A stretch of 64,000 nucleotides of DNA, from the NCBI GenBank assembly GCA_005656395.1, contig SRSI01000050.1, forward strand, positions 248,001 through 312,000. Direction: 5' to 3'. Every line of letters begins with the position of its first letter. Position 1 is the first letter of the stretch. A program made the translations under genes and the position numbers. This document shows positions 1 through 11,847 of this stretch, in pieces. The notes below the pieces were generated by a model, which saw only the letters and a program-made list of their open reading frames with translations, had not been told where the DNA came from and ran no database searches. This DNA comes from Strongyloides papillosus. Lineage: Eukaryota; Nematoda; Chromadorea; Rhabditida; Strongyloididae.

Positions 1-418
1 TGTTTTTGATTCATTATTAATAGATAAACATCATGAATTTGAGCCAAATATAATTGAAATAAATGATTTTTCTTTGGAGGCTGTAAAAGAGATGGTAAAG
101 TACTTGTACACAGGAAAATTACCAAATATAGATGAAATGGCTCTTGAAATGCTGGCAATTGGAGATAAATATAAGTTAAAACAATTGAAATCAGAGGCCG
201 AAGAAAGTTTAATCAGAAGTTTGAACATTGACAATGTCTGTGACTATATTGTACAAAGTGGCTTATATTCAACTGAAATCCTTCAAGAATGGTGCTTACG
301 ATTTATTTCTTTGAACCCTAAAATTGTAGAAAACAGTGTGGAATGGAAAAAAGTTATCGCTGATCATCCTTCATTGGTTCCTAAACTCTTTATTCTTTTT
401 GCTAATGTTAATGATTGA
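1..418 (+). CDS. MATH-BTB protein, array copy 1 (3' part only)
   Basis: The reading frame is open from the first bases of the window to the TGA at 416-418, so the gene starts before the window; no start codon belongs to this piece. It encodes the second half of a BTB/POZ domain (VFDSLL... followed by EMVKYLYTGKLPNI) and the C-terminal helical tail (EWCLRFISLNPKIVEN). It is very close to copy 2, with long stretches of identical codons around the YLYTGKLPNI segment. MATH-BTB proteins are known adaptors that bind Cullin-3 through BTB and substrates through MATH, as MEL-26 and SPOP do. That function is inferred from the family; the MATH half is not visible here. First member of a tandem array on the same strand. 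Confidence 0.85.
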   Translation, partial: VFDSLLIDKHHEFEPNIIEINDFSLEAVKEMVKYLYTGKLPNIDEMALEMLAIGDKYKLKQLKSEAEESLIRSLNIDNVCDYIVQSGLYSTEILQEWCLRFISLNPKIVENSVEWKKVIADHPSLVPKLFILFANVND

Positions 419-1858
419 ATTTTTACAACCAAATTACATTAAATACAAATATTATAAGATTTGCTATAAAAATTCCATATATTTAATATTATTTTTTTTA
501 AATGTTTTTTATGTAACTTAAAAAGTGTTATTTTTGTTTTATATCTCATAATTTAATTCAAAATGATAAAAGTGAAAAAATTTTGTATATTCTCCAATAA
601 CTGGAGATTCAAGTTATTATTAATTCTTATTAAATTTTTTTTAGGACAAAATTTTGAGCTTTATAAAAAATTTAATAAGTTTTTTGAAAAAGTATATATA
701 ACATTACCACTGTATAAAACCCTATTTTATATCTTTTCAGTTAATGATATTATTACTAATGATTCAATAAGAAAATTATGATATTTTAATTGACAAAATA
801 CATCTTTAAAAATGTAAAATTATGTCAATCATATTATTCATAGATAGTTTTACGTCACTTACTTCTTTTAGTTTAATAAGAATAACCAATTCAGAAAATA
901 AGTTTTTGTTCCATCAATATTCCTTTTTTACACCCCATATCTAATAATCTTTTCATAGAAAAGAAAAAATTAAAAAATTTTCATCGTTATATTATTTGTT
1001 TAATTACATAAAAGTAGTGTTGTCTTATTCATTGAAATATGATGGAGCAATTATTGAATGATAACATTTGAAATAAAATAGATTTTTTACCAAGAAATTC
1101 AACTGAAATAACTTCATTCAAACTATTTAATGTGAAAATATTATCATAAAAAATAACAGTTGTTAAATACCGTAATTTTTTAAAAGTGATAAACAATTAT
1201 ATGCTTTTGAAATACTTCTCTTATAAGAAATGAACTGAAAACATAACTGTGAAAATATAGCTCCTTCATTTTCGTACTTTAATATTGTATATAAATAAAA
1301 AAGGTATATTAAAGTAATAGATATTTATGTTAATAATTAGGTTATTTCGTAAAAACATTCTTGATAATAAATTAAGTATATTGTTGACAAAGTTCTCGAT
1401 ATCTAATAGAAAAACAACATAAGCTTTAGAATCAAATATAGAAGTTAAGATTAAAGTTTGTGATATATTGATTTGTTAATAAATTTTTTATTTTTTAAGA
1501 AATTACTTTATCATATGGATTCTTATTTTGACGACAAATTTTTTGTTTCATATATGACTAGAACTATTATATCACTAAAAATTTTATCTTTTTGAAGTAT
1601 TAATCATTAGCTTATTTGAAAAAGAAGGTGATTTTCATAACTATAGTGATATTTTTGTGTAAACATTAATTCTATCAATCATCTTTTTCTTATATATTTT
1701 TTTATAAATTAATTTTGCTTTCTGATAAATTATCAGTTGCACTTTTGAAAGATTCATTCTTATTATAGTTTTCAGAAACATAACTTCAATTTTTCTATTC
1801 TATCATCCTAGAGAGCGACATTATTTCAATCTGTATTAGATTTATACAATTTTGAAAT
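419..1858. other. Intergenic, AT-rich
   Basis: No coding sequence I can support. It must hold the 3' flank of copy 1 and the promoter of MATH-BTB copy 2. Short open frames (for example around 563-781) are low-complexity Lys/Phe/Ile strings without domain features. Confidence 0.6.
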
Positions 1859-2955
1859 ATGCCTTCCAACGAGTCTTCTTCAAGTGAGTTGTTTAAATTT
1901 ATTTTGACTCATTTTAATATATTTCAGAATCTAATGATCAGTTTACCTGTGAAAAAATTGTAGAAAAAGCAAGTACAAAATGGTCAATAGAAAAATTTTC
2001 TGCATGTAAAGAAAAAACAGGTGATTTAAAGAAAAGCTCTATTTTCAAATCTAAGACGGACGATAAAGTAAAATGGTCTTTGATTTTGTATCCAAAAGGT
2101 TTTGAAGATAAAAGCAGAGATCATATATCACTTTATTTACAATTGGAAGAAACTGACAATGTAGATGTAACAACAATGTGTAGATTTTATGTTTTAAATC
2201 AAGAAGGAGAAAAGAAATTTGCAGAAACTTTAAATATAAAATTTAATAAAACTATGAAACGCGAGGGTTGCTCACAATTTTTAAAAACAGATTTAATACT
2301 TAAGAATGATAGTCAAATTTTGGTAAATGACACATTAACATTGGGTTGCGAAATTTTTTATATTTGTTGTACCCCAAATACTGTTACAACTTCGACAACT
2401 AACAATCCAAACCAATCTTTGAGTACATTAACGAACGATTATGGCAGAATACTTGAATCATCTAAATTTTATGATTGTGTCATCAAATCAGGGGATTCTG
2501 AAATATATGCTCATAGATGCATACTTTCCGATAGATCAGAAGTTTTTGATTCAATATTGACAGAAAAACAAAATGAATGCACATCAAATATCATTGAAAT
2601 AAATGATTTTTCTCCAAAGGTTGTCAAAGAGATGATAAAGTACTTGTACACAGGAAAATTACCAAATATAGATGGTATGGCTTGTGAAATGCTAGCAATT
2701 GGGGATAAATATAAGCTAAAACCCTTAAAATCAGCGGCAGAAGAGAGTTTAATGGAAAAAGTGGAAATTGACAATGTTTGTGATTATCTTATAAAAAGTG
2801 AATTATACTCAGCTAAAACCCTTCAAGAATGGTGCTTACGATTTATTTCTTTGAACCCTAAAAGTGTAGAAAAAAATGTGGAATGGGAAAAAGTTGTTAA
2901 TAATTATCCTTTATTGGTTGGTAAACTCTTTTATTATTCTACTAATACAGATTGA
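1859..2955 (+). CDS. MATH-BTB protein, array copy 2
   Basis: Two exons: 1859-1883 and 1928-2955, with a 44-nt intron that starts GTGAGT and ends TTTCAG. Joined, they give about 350 residues. Exon 1 encodes only MPSNESSS plus one base. A MATH (TRAF-like) domain follows, starting near TKWSIEKFSA and running to about GCEIFYIC; then a BTB domain (FYDCVIKSGDSEIYAHRCIL, later YLYTGKLPNIDG) and a BACK-like helical tail ending EWCLRFISLNPKSVEKNVEW. Likely a Cullin-3 substrate adaptor, by family knowledge. The start was chosen because the 25-nt first exon with the same phase recurs in copies 3, 4 and 5 and in the same position (34-37 nt) in copy 6. The methionine at 2080 lies inside the MATH domain and is not a start. 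Nearest relative in the window is copy 1. Confidence 0.88.
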
Positions 2956-4192
2956 TTAGACTTTTATGATTAAATATAACAAAAATGTTGCCAAAAAATG
3001 CAGATATTTCAATACCTTCTTTAACCAGAGGCTATATTTACTGTATTCTTTGTCAATTATTTCAATATTAAAATTTTTTATTATATTTTTGTTTCCTGTT
3101 TTTCTAATTTTTTCCTGAAAATTTTATGGTTCAATATACTGTTGTGAAGCTTCAACCAAGCATTATCAATTCCACCCACACTTAGTTGAAAATATCTTCT
3201 TTATAAAAATTATCACCATTCATGTGTTTATAACATGGCTAATTATTAATCAATCCTAATATTATTACGCTATCACCTTATTCTGGAATTGTACCCTTCT
3301 AGAAATAAAAATCACTTTATTTCCTTAACTTTGAGAAATGGTAATCGTGTAACAAAACCATGTATAAAAAGGGCCTTAAAGAAAAGTGTTTTTAAGGATA
3401 ACATAGCCAATTTTTGACACAAAAACTGTAATCGATTCACTTACCCTATGTTTGAAAAAAACACATCTCTTGACTACTTACTCATGAAATTTGGTTGAGT
3501 TTAAGAAGAGATGTGGTGAAACAAAATTAATTTTCTTATATTTTTATCATAGATAATAAAATTTATAAAATTATTTTTAGTAATATTTTTATAAAACTAA
3601 CGTTGAAAATTGATTTTTTTGTTGATCATTGAATTTTAATTTAATTACGATTTTTAATACTGCAAATATTTAATAAAAACTGGGCAAATTTTATTTGAAT
3701 AATTATGAAACGTGAATGAATCAATTCATTTTAAAAAAATTCTTTTTTTATACTACGTTTAATGTTAGTATAATTATTTTTTTCTAAATGTTTTATGCAA
3801 ACTATTAATATTGCTACATCATTTAACAAGGTTAAAATGAGCTTTGTTTTAAACATTAAAAAAGGGATAGTAAAAAAATTGTTCTGTAATTTTTTATGAA
3901 TGAAGTACGATAATAAATCAATTTTCCAACAGTTTTTAAAAATTCGACGGTTAAATTATACCATTTTTACCTGAAATAATTTACTTGATTTTTAAAAAAA
4001 TATTAATTTTCAAAAAAAATTGAAACAAATTTACAAAATACTTTACTATTTATTTTTGCACATGTAGTCCTTAGAAAACATCTGAAAAGCAAATAAAATA
4101 ACTAACAACTCCAGAACATATATAGATATAGAAATAATGAAAAAAGTCCATTCTGATTTTTTATCTACAACCATTAAAAATTGTTCTAGATT
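2956..4192. other. Intergenic, AT-rich; duplicated 3' flank
   Basis: No gene seen. The first 150 bases after the stop resemble the 3' flanks of the other MATH-BTB copies (GCAGATATTTCAATA, then a block near TTTCTTTNATGCAGA, then TTTCAATATTAAAATTTTT), showing that the duplicated unit includes its 3' flank. The right end holds the promoter of the esterase-like gene. Confidence 0.6.
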
Positions 4193-6066
4193 ATGAAATA
4201 TTTTATTCTTTTATTATCAATTATTTCATTGATATTATGTGGTAAAAGTAAAGATAAAAATAAAAGCAAGGATAAACTAGTAGAAACACCATTTGGTAAA
4301 ATTTTAGGAAAAAAAATTGTAAGTTAATTATATATTTTTACTTATTTGTCTAGACTATCAAAAAAGAAGAAGTATCAGAATTTTTAGGGATTCCTTATGC
4401 ATATCCTCCAATAGGTGCATACAGGTTTAAGAGACCAATCCCCTTAAAGGAACCCGCATGGAAAGACACATTTAATGCAATTCATAAAGCAACAGCATGT
4501 CCTCAAATTATAAAACTCCTTAATTTTAAAGATTACGATGAATTACTACCACACAATGGAACAATCGAAAGTTGTCTCAAGCTTAATATGTGGGTTCCAA
4601 AGGGAAAGAATCTACCAGTTTTAGTTGTTTTACATGATGGTTTTTATTCTATAAGAACAGCTTCTGTTGATAGATACTATGGAGCTTACCTTGCCCTAAA
4701 ATCAAAATCAATAGTTATTACTTTTAACTTCAGGCTCGGTTTCTTTGGATTTGCATACTTGGGAGGTGGACAGATAATCCCCGGAAATATGGGACTTTTA
4801 GATCAGCAAATGGCTTTAAAATGGATACGCACAGCTATTGAATCTTTTGGTGGAAATAAAAATTCTATTACCCTAATTGGTTTTGGCTCCGGAGGATCTT
4901 CTGTATCAGCTCACTTATTTTCAGATTCAAGCTGTGGTTTATTTAACAGAGCTATTATGAGTTCTGGAACAATAACAAATCCATTAAATACCATGCTACC
5001 TCGATACTCAGAACTAAATACTCGTAGAGTAGCTTTGAGATTAGATTGTAAAGGTGATGATAGGCAAATTTTAGCATGCTTACAAGAAAGACCAACAATG
5101 AGAATATTACGTGCAGCCCAAGATGTTTTTCAACCTGTCAATTACCCGATACCATACAAATTTTTACCTGTGACAATTGACAATCTCTTCTTCAAAGGAA
5201 ATTTAACGGAAAAAATAAGAAGAAATAAATTTAATAAAAATGTTGATTTAATGATTGGGATAACTCCTGATGAGGCTTCATTGTTAATGGCAACTGAATT
5301 AGTAACAAATTCAAGTTCTTATAATTGCAATTTTTTCCCATCTTTACCACTTTCCGATAAAAGAAATTTATGTAATATGAATGCTACAAGTTTCAAAGAA
5401 GTTGTTAGGCTAGCTCGTATTATGTTGGACCTAATTCCTTCAGAAGCAAAAGAATTATTTGAATTGTATAACGATATCCCTGGATTAACTTATACACAAA
5501 AGAGTGTAAGACTTTTATCTGATGTTTTATTTAATTGCGAAATATACAAATTTGCTGTAATATATTCTGAAGCTTCATCAAGTAATGTGTATTTTTATGA
5601 AAACAGAAAAAGATTTTCACTTAGTAAATGGCCTTCATGGACAGGTGTATTGCAGGGAGATGAAATTAATTATATTTTTGCTCATCCATTTAGACATCCA
5701 AATAGATATAACAAAAAAAATTTAAAAGACGAACAAAAATATTCTGAAGCATTAATTTCGCTTATTAGGGAATTTTCAAAATCTGGACATCCATCAAACA
5801 AAGGGAAAAAATTTAAGGGTCCACAAGAAACAAGAGCTCTTATTTTGGATAATAAGTTGGATCTTAAAAAATTAAAAACAGAATATGTATTACCGTTATG
5901 TCCTAAAGTTAATCGTATTATTATTAACGCTAGAAGAAGATTACAAAGTGGAGGTCCCGGTACTGCTCCTCCTTCTCCTACTACTACTACTACTCAAGCT
6001 ACAACAACTACAAAGAAAAAGGGAATTTTAAGTAAAGTGAAAAACTGGTTTAAAAAACATTTTTAA
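4193..6066 (+). CDS. Secreted cholinesterase/carboxylesterase-like protein, catalytically dead
   Basis: Two exons: 4193-4318 and 4354-6066, with a 35-nt intron (GTAAGT..TCTAG); 612 residues. The N-terminus MKYFILLLSIISLILCG is a signal peptide, so the protein is probably secreted. It is a type-B carboxylesterase fold: EFLGIPYAYPPIGAYRFKRP, ESCLKLNMWVP, then GNMGLLDQQMALKWI, as in acetylcholinesterases. At the nucleophile elbow, where the family has GESAG, it has GFGSG, so the catalytic Ser is Gly220. The acid is kept (Glu349, in TPDEAS). The His of the GVxHGYE motif is Gln476 (GVLQGDE). It therefore cannot work by the usual triad and is probably a binding or decoy protein (inference). The C-terminus is a Pro/Thr-rich linker followed by a basic tail, KKKGILSKVKNWFKKHF, absent from typical enzymes. 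Start chosen by signal peptide and frame; a Met at 4588 is internal. Confidence 0.85.
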
Positions 6067-7551
6067 TTAATTTACAAATTAAATAAAAGATTGCTATAAT
6101 ATAAAAAGTATATACAAATAGCATTTATTGTTAACATATTTTATCTGTTAGTTTATTTAATCATTCTTCTAGTTCAAAACAAATTTAAGCCGTAGTTTTA
6201 GTCTGTTATGAATCTTTTAAATACATATCAATACAAACGAATATATTTTAATTTTTGATTCGATATTGTTTTTGAAAAAGAATAATCATTGGTCAATAAA
6301 CTTCAATGTATTAAACAAATTTAATTATAACAAAAAATAAAGAACATTAAATATTTTTGCCGTAAAATGTAAAGAATCATTATTATCAAATCCACTCATA
6401 AATAATGACAATCTTTTTAAAAGTTATTAAAATTAAACATAATCAATTGACAATCCGAGAATTTATCATACCCTTAATTATAAGCAATACTGTTTATGAT
6501 TAATGATATTTATATTTTTTTAAAATAATTTTTAGTCAATATTTTTATACATTTATCGAAATATGATAAAAAAAAATTACTATAAACTTTATTGTAATAA
6601 AAGTGCAATAGAGAATACTCTGTGAAAGTGTTTTACAAATATTTTAGTAGCTTCAATAGCTATGAGAATTAAAATTAGTATTTTTTTTATAATATTGAGT
6701 ATCAGAACAATATCTTCAGTTATTAGGCTAGCTGTGCAAAAATTTTAACTTCATACTTATCTATTAACCTTTCTGGTAGCAGTATCTCTATCGAATGGTT
6801 TGTAAAAATGCTTGATGAATTAGATGATTGTAGAGAAAAAAATGAACATCAGTTATTTTCTAGTGATCATTTTCAACTTTGTTAATTGTTTTTAATCAAA
6901 CATTGATGAGCAGCGTTAAGTATTACACATTATTTCTAATTTATATAAATTTTTACTTAAATATCAAATTTTTTTGCGAGAAAAACTTTTTTTATATTAA
7001 AATAATTTTATCTTAATTAAATATAATCGTTAGTGTATTAATAGGAAAATATTTTATTTAAAATTATTATATAATGGAATCTTTATATAATTTTTATTAT
7101 TTCATTTCTACTTTTTTTTATTACTATATTTTTTCTATATTTAAAATAGTAAGATAATTTGACTTTTGAAAATATTTCATTTCTAAACTACACAAACTTC
7201 AAGTACTTTTATTGAAAATATAAAAAAAATTTTGTCTATAATTATTTTATATTTTGATTTGTACTTAAATCATTAAACATAAAAATACCGAAAATTGTAA
7301 AAAATATTAGCAAGAGTATAAAAATGTTTTTAAGGATGGGCTTGAAATGAACCTAAACATAAGTATGCATAAGTAATTTATTGGAAATTCCATTTTAACT
7401 GAAAACATTTTACTTTTACATACAATAAAAATTAAATGTCAAAATTTTTGAAATAATTAAATATAAAAAAATGGAACATTACAATAAATTATGCATAAAT
7501 ATTGATTAAAAATAAACGTTTAAATAACTTTGTGTTAGCAATTTAATGATA
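6067..7551. other. Intergenic between convergent esterase-like genes
   Basis: Very AT-rich. It holds the 3' flanks of both esterase-like genes. I see no coding sequence, RNA gene or clear repeat. Confidence 0.6.
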
Positions 7552-9887
7552 TTATATTAAACAAATGTCAGGAATGCTAAATCGAGGTAGTCTGTAACAA
7601 AGTTTAATATTTTTTACTCTTTCGCATGTATGAGTAGAAATATTTATTATGTCATATTGATCCCATCCTCTTAATGTACTGTTGACAAAAACACCAAATG
7701 TTTCACCAGCATTGAAATTCGGCCAATAATTCCAAATTTTATCTGGATAACCTTTATATAGTTTAGCATTATGTGTAAATTTTGAGAGTATTTTCATATA
7801 TTGCGATGAAAATTCTTGTTCCATAGTAGCATTATAACCATAAGCCGTTGCATTTAAAAATGGATGCCCAAACATATAATGGGATTGACAATCGTGTGTT
7901 ACACCAAAAAACAATTGCCAAGGATTAATTGAAATACGCTTTCCTAGAACAAAAAAATATTTGTCTTTAGTTTTATTTATGTAGGTATCAATTTTTTTTC
8001 CAAACTCAAGAAAATCACAATCAAAAAAGAAATCAACAAAAATTCTCACTGCTCTGTCTCTGTATGATATTAAGGTTAAATTACTATATATTTTTCTTAT
8101 CTTTTTAGTGGCGGTCACATTCAAATTAAGAATTTTTACTAGAAATTCAATAGATTTTAAATATTGTTTTTTAGTCATATTACATTGATTATCTGGATCT
8201 TCAACAGGTTTATTTGGATAAAAAGGACAACCGTATGTAGTATTCTGTAAATAATGGTTCATGTAGATTGTTGACTCATTAGTCGTTTTTTCGAGTAAAA
8301 CATCAACATCTTTTTTGAATTTTTCTGTACCTAGTATTTTTTCTACTGGTCTTTCAAAAAAATAACCATCGTAATCTACCGCCATAAATGGATATCTTAA
8401 TACAGATTGCAAGGGATTAGAAATTGTTTCAGTTGTATTGATAATTTCAGAAGCGTTTTTAGTTTGCATACATCTGACTTCTTTGTCATGATCTCTATTA
8501 GTACAATTCAATTCCTTCACCAATCTTAAGAAATTTCTTTCTACAATACTCGCATCTTCTAAGCCCATTCATTAAAAATCGTTCCCGAAATAGTGATAAC
8601 TCTTGAAGAGTAGCTTTTACTAATGTTAGAAAACATATGTGCTGTCGCGGAAGAAGATCCAGTTCCGTGCACACAAAAAATAAAAAGGACACAGGTTTGC
8701 ATAAAATGTAACAATTTGTCCCACCTAAAAAAATTTGAATTTTCTTAATTTGCGACTAATTTTATCGCAATTATTTCGTTTATAAAAATTAAAGCAATAG
8801 TTAGGGAATTATTAAAATAAGTTTCTATTTTTCTGGTATACCTTTTTTATTTTAGAATACAAGTTGTTTTCTACAATCCATTTTAAAATACATGATTAAA
8901 ATTTAATCCTATGTAAAATTACAAAAACTTTTATAAAAAACATTTTTAAGATATTACAGTACATTTTTTTTAATATTTTTCAATAGTTTAAATTATTATA
9001 AATTGTATTTTATGAAATTTTCACATTTGATGCTCTAAATTTTTTTCATAATGTCTTTTAAAAATCATCTTTACAAATCAAACTTATTAAAAGTTATAAA
9101 ATAATATGGATTTTTATTTCTAATAAAAAAATAACTTTTACATATTTTAATTTAAAATAAGAACGAATACTAAAATAATGCTTTTTAATTAATAATACTT
9201 TGTGTGAGTAAATAATTATTGCTTTTCATTGTTATTTTTATGAAATTTTTAAACTTTTTGTTGTTAGTAGATTGTTTAGAATAATGATCTTTATTAAAAC
9301 ATCAATAATTTTACACGAAATTAACTTTTAATATCATATTTTATAAAATAAAAAACAAGTTAAGATTTAAATGAGCATAATGTCATAAAAAATATTAAAA
9401 TTAAAAAAATTCACATTAATTTAAAAGTAAAAAACATATATATCTTTGTAAAAAAACGGCAAAAAGTAGGCGACAACCTAATGTTTTGCGTTGTATAAAA
9501 ATTTTTGCTATCGCTTGATATTTTTTAATTTGAATAATATTCAATTTTTTAAAATGGTGGGACATTTTTTTGCATTATAGATAGAATTGTCAAAATTTGT
9601 CCTTTTTATTTTTTGTGTGTGACCAAGTAAAGTTATCATGTCGTTTTTACCACCAAATTTTCCAATATTTTCATGTATCCATTTTAATGCTATTTGTTGA
9701 TCTAAAAGTACCATGTTACCTGGTGCCATTTTCTCTCTTCTTAATCTACCAAATCCAAACACCCTAGTCCTATAATTTATATTTACAGCGATGGATCCAG
9801 TTTTATCAGCTAAAGCACTCCCGTTATATTCTGGTAAAGAGGGAGAACCTATCAAATACGATCCTCTAAAGAAAGAAATGATTACAC
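7552..9887 (-). pseudogene. Cholinesterase-like pseudogene, frameshifted and interrupted by an insertion
   Basis: Read on the minus strand there are three pieces. Piece one (about 9887-9620) encodes FRGSYLIGSPSLPEYNG, then NYRTRVFGFG, GNMVLLDQQIALKWI and ITLLGH. It is then broken by foreign DNA (8670-9619). Piece two (8669 to about 8575) resumes exactly where the first stopped, with GTGSSSATAHMFSN and VITISGTIFNEWA, then a TAG. Piece three (about 8578-7552) carries on one base out of frame, LEDASIVERNFLRLV, to a normal C-terminus. Joining pieces one and two restores LLGHGTGSSS at the nucleophile elbow, so the catalytic Ser is Gly here as in the intact neighbour; the His region (GVTHDCQ) and the acid (TTNES) are kept. 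The N-terminus and signal peptide before FRGSY are missing. The open C-terminal third could be mistaken for a 338-residue gene. It is convergent with the intact paralogue. Confidence 0.8.
8670..9619. mobile_element. Non-autonomous TIR element (MITE-like) inside the esterase pseudogene
   Basis: The ends 8670-8690 and 9599-9619 are perfect 21-bp inverted repeats (outer end CACACAAAAAATAAAAAGG). Further inverted similarity lies inside: GTCCCACC at 8718-8725 against GGTGGGAC at 9556-9563, each followed inward by an A/T run and a TTGAAT-like block. Read in the host gene's direction, CA stands on both sides; removing the element plus one CA rejoins the gene without a missing codon (L-L-G-H-G-T-G). 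About 950 bp, no transposase frame, so non-autonomous. The CA duplication is short and the exact boundary could move by a base. An intron is a poor alternative because the right end in the gene's direction lacks AG. Confidence 0.72.
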
Positions 9888-9903
9888 AGCGGCACCTACC
9901 CTC

Positions 9904-9969
9904 TTTGGCTGAACGTTCGGGCAAAACGTCTTTTATAAAATACCTTTTTGGCTGGACGTTCAGGCAAAA
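9904..9969. repeat. Two-copy 23-nt direct repeat around a GAACGTTC palindrome
   Basis: Copies at 9904-9926 and 9947-9969 (TTTGGCTGAACGTTCGGGC.. and TTTGGCTGGACGTTCAGGC..) differ at two positions and are 43 nt apart. They stand where the esterase pseudogene loses similarity to its family, so they may mark the edge of a second insertion or deletion. The stretch is visibly richer in G and C than its surroundings. Confidence 0.6.
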
Positions 9970-11847
9970 TTACAGTTTTCCGATTTTTAATAAATAAAAT
10001 ATATAAATTATTTAAAGCACTCTTTATTTTAGAAATTATAATTTAATTTTTTTTTTCATTTTAACAGAAACTTTATCTTTTTTTTATAAACAAAATAATT
10101 TTTATAATATTAAACACATGAATGCTTTGTGATGTTTTACTGATTTTATTGAAAAATGTTAAAAATCTATCACTGATTTTTAAAAATACGTAAAATATTA
10201 AAAATTTTTTGAAGTACACGTTTTTTATTCTCAAAAACTAAAATAAATGTAATTTATAAAAAATCATTGTAACTTGATAATGGATAACTTTATAAAAACG
10301 TTATAAACATCATTATATAGTTAGTCATTTTGTTCACAATTAAGCTAGAGAATGTATTTTCAAATTTATTACTCTTGACATATAAATTTAATGTAGGAAA
10401 TAAATTTTAATAAATATAAATCCCAAGAAGAGTTCCAGTGATTTTTATTATATTTAATCTTGTCAAAATTTCTTAGTATTACACTCAAAATGTGGAACAA
10501 TAAAAATTTACAGGTATGTTTTTTCGATTTCTTTTCCAGAACAGAGATATATTGTTTTGAAGCTTCAAAATTTGAAGTAAAAAACGACGTTTCGTAGAAT
10601 ACTTCAAATTTCATGATGGCTATACCGATAGCCAGTTTTTATTGTTTTTCCCAATAAAAATAATAAATTACATATACCTGTGAAATTTCAGGCTTGTAGA
10701 ATTATTTTTAAGAGGAGATTAGGAGATCACAAATTTTTAGATTATTCCAATTTAAATAGATGTTTATCAAGAACGAAAATCCACCTGATGCTAATATTTA
10801 TTTTTTGTAATTAGTATATGAAAATACACATATTTTGGCAAAAAAGTAGAGAAAACGAAAATCAATTTCTAACAAAATTTTCTTCTCCAATATATATTGA
10901 TAGGGAAATAGAAATAATACAATATAAATCACAGAATATTCTATATGAAACAATTATTTTTAATTATAATTTTATTGAAATAATATTAAAAACTGTTAAG
11001 ATTCAAAACCCAGATAAATAAATAATCTTTAATAGCCAAAGTACAGAGTAACAAAAAGAATTTTAAGAGATAAACATAATGTATAACTCCTCATGATTAT
11101 GTTGACGTTATAAACATATAGAACTGGTATCATAAGTTGAGATTGTCTTAAATAATTTCCACAAAGTTGGATAAAAAAGAAGTCGATGAAAATAAATTTG
11201 TTTTTACATCCTCTAAAGGAATAGATTTTGACTAAGAAATACTTTTGTTAATTTAAAAACTGTAATTTTGTGTTCTATTTATAAGATTATGTTTTAATGT
11301 CAAACTGAAATGATATCAATGTAAAAATTTTGATTTGTAAGATATCTTGCAATAGGTAAGATATTATTGGAAAAAAATATCCTACACATTGTATTTTTTT
11401 ATGTTTCATTATTTTCTTCTTTGTTGAATGATTTAACAAGGAAATTAGGTACTAAACATTATCATCTACAACTTTATACCAATAAAAAATTGGTATATAA
11501 ATCCAAATTTTTTTAAAACCTTTTTATTTTTTACTTAATTGTATAAACATATTTCGTAATTTCATATTTTACATCTTTAGGAATTTGCTACCAGTAGTGT
11601 AGTTGTATATTGTGTGGACTAAAGCTTTAAGGTTGTAACTCATGCAAGTGGTTGTTTCATTTTTCTCTTAACTATTTATTTTTCAGTGGACTTTATTTAA
11701 CTAACTTGCTCAATTATCTTAATTATTTTTTTGGATTTTGTATTTGTGATTTGAAATAAGAAAGTAAATTTATTGTGTGCGTAATAGTTTAGCTCTCAAA
11801 AGGATCTAATAGCGCCTTGGTACAAGCCTTTATAAACTTCAGTCAAT
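9970..11847. other. Intergenic; duplicated promoter region of the MATH-BTB array on its right
   Basis: No coding sequence I can support. An AT-rich 67-codon open frame at 10818-11021 has no recognisable domain. From about 11540 the sequence matches the region upstream of copy 6 (for example CTAAAGCTTTAAGG against CTAAAGCCCTAAAAG, then TTATTTTTCAGTGGAC against TTATTTAGTGGAC), so the 5' flank was duplicated with the gene. Confidence 0.6.

Noticed and set aside
7552..8568. A 338-residue open frame that could be called a complete esterase gene
   Set aside because: It begins in the middle of the fold, at a frameshift; the matching N-terminal pieces lie upstream in another frame and beyond an insertion, so it is part of a pseudogene.
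10818..11021. 67-codon open frame on the plus strand
   Set aside because: Low-complexity AT-rich translation with no domain, splice partner or duplicated counterpart.
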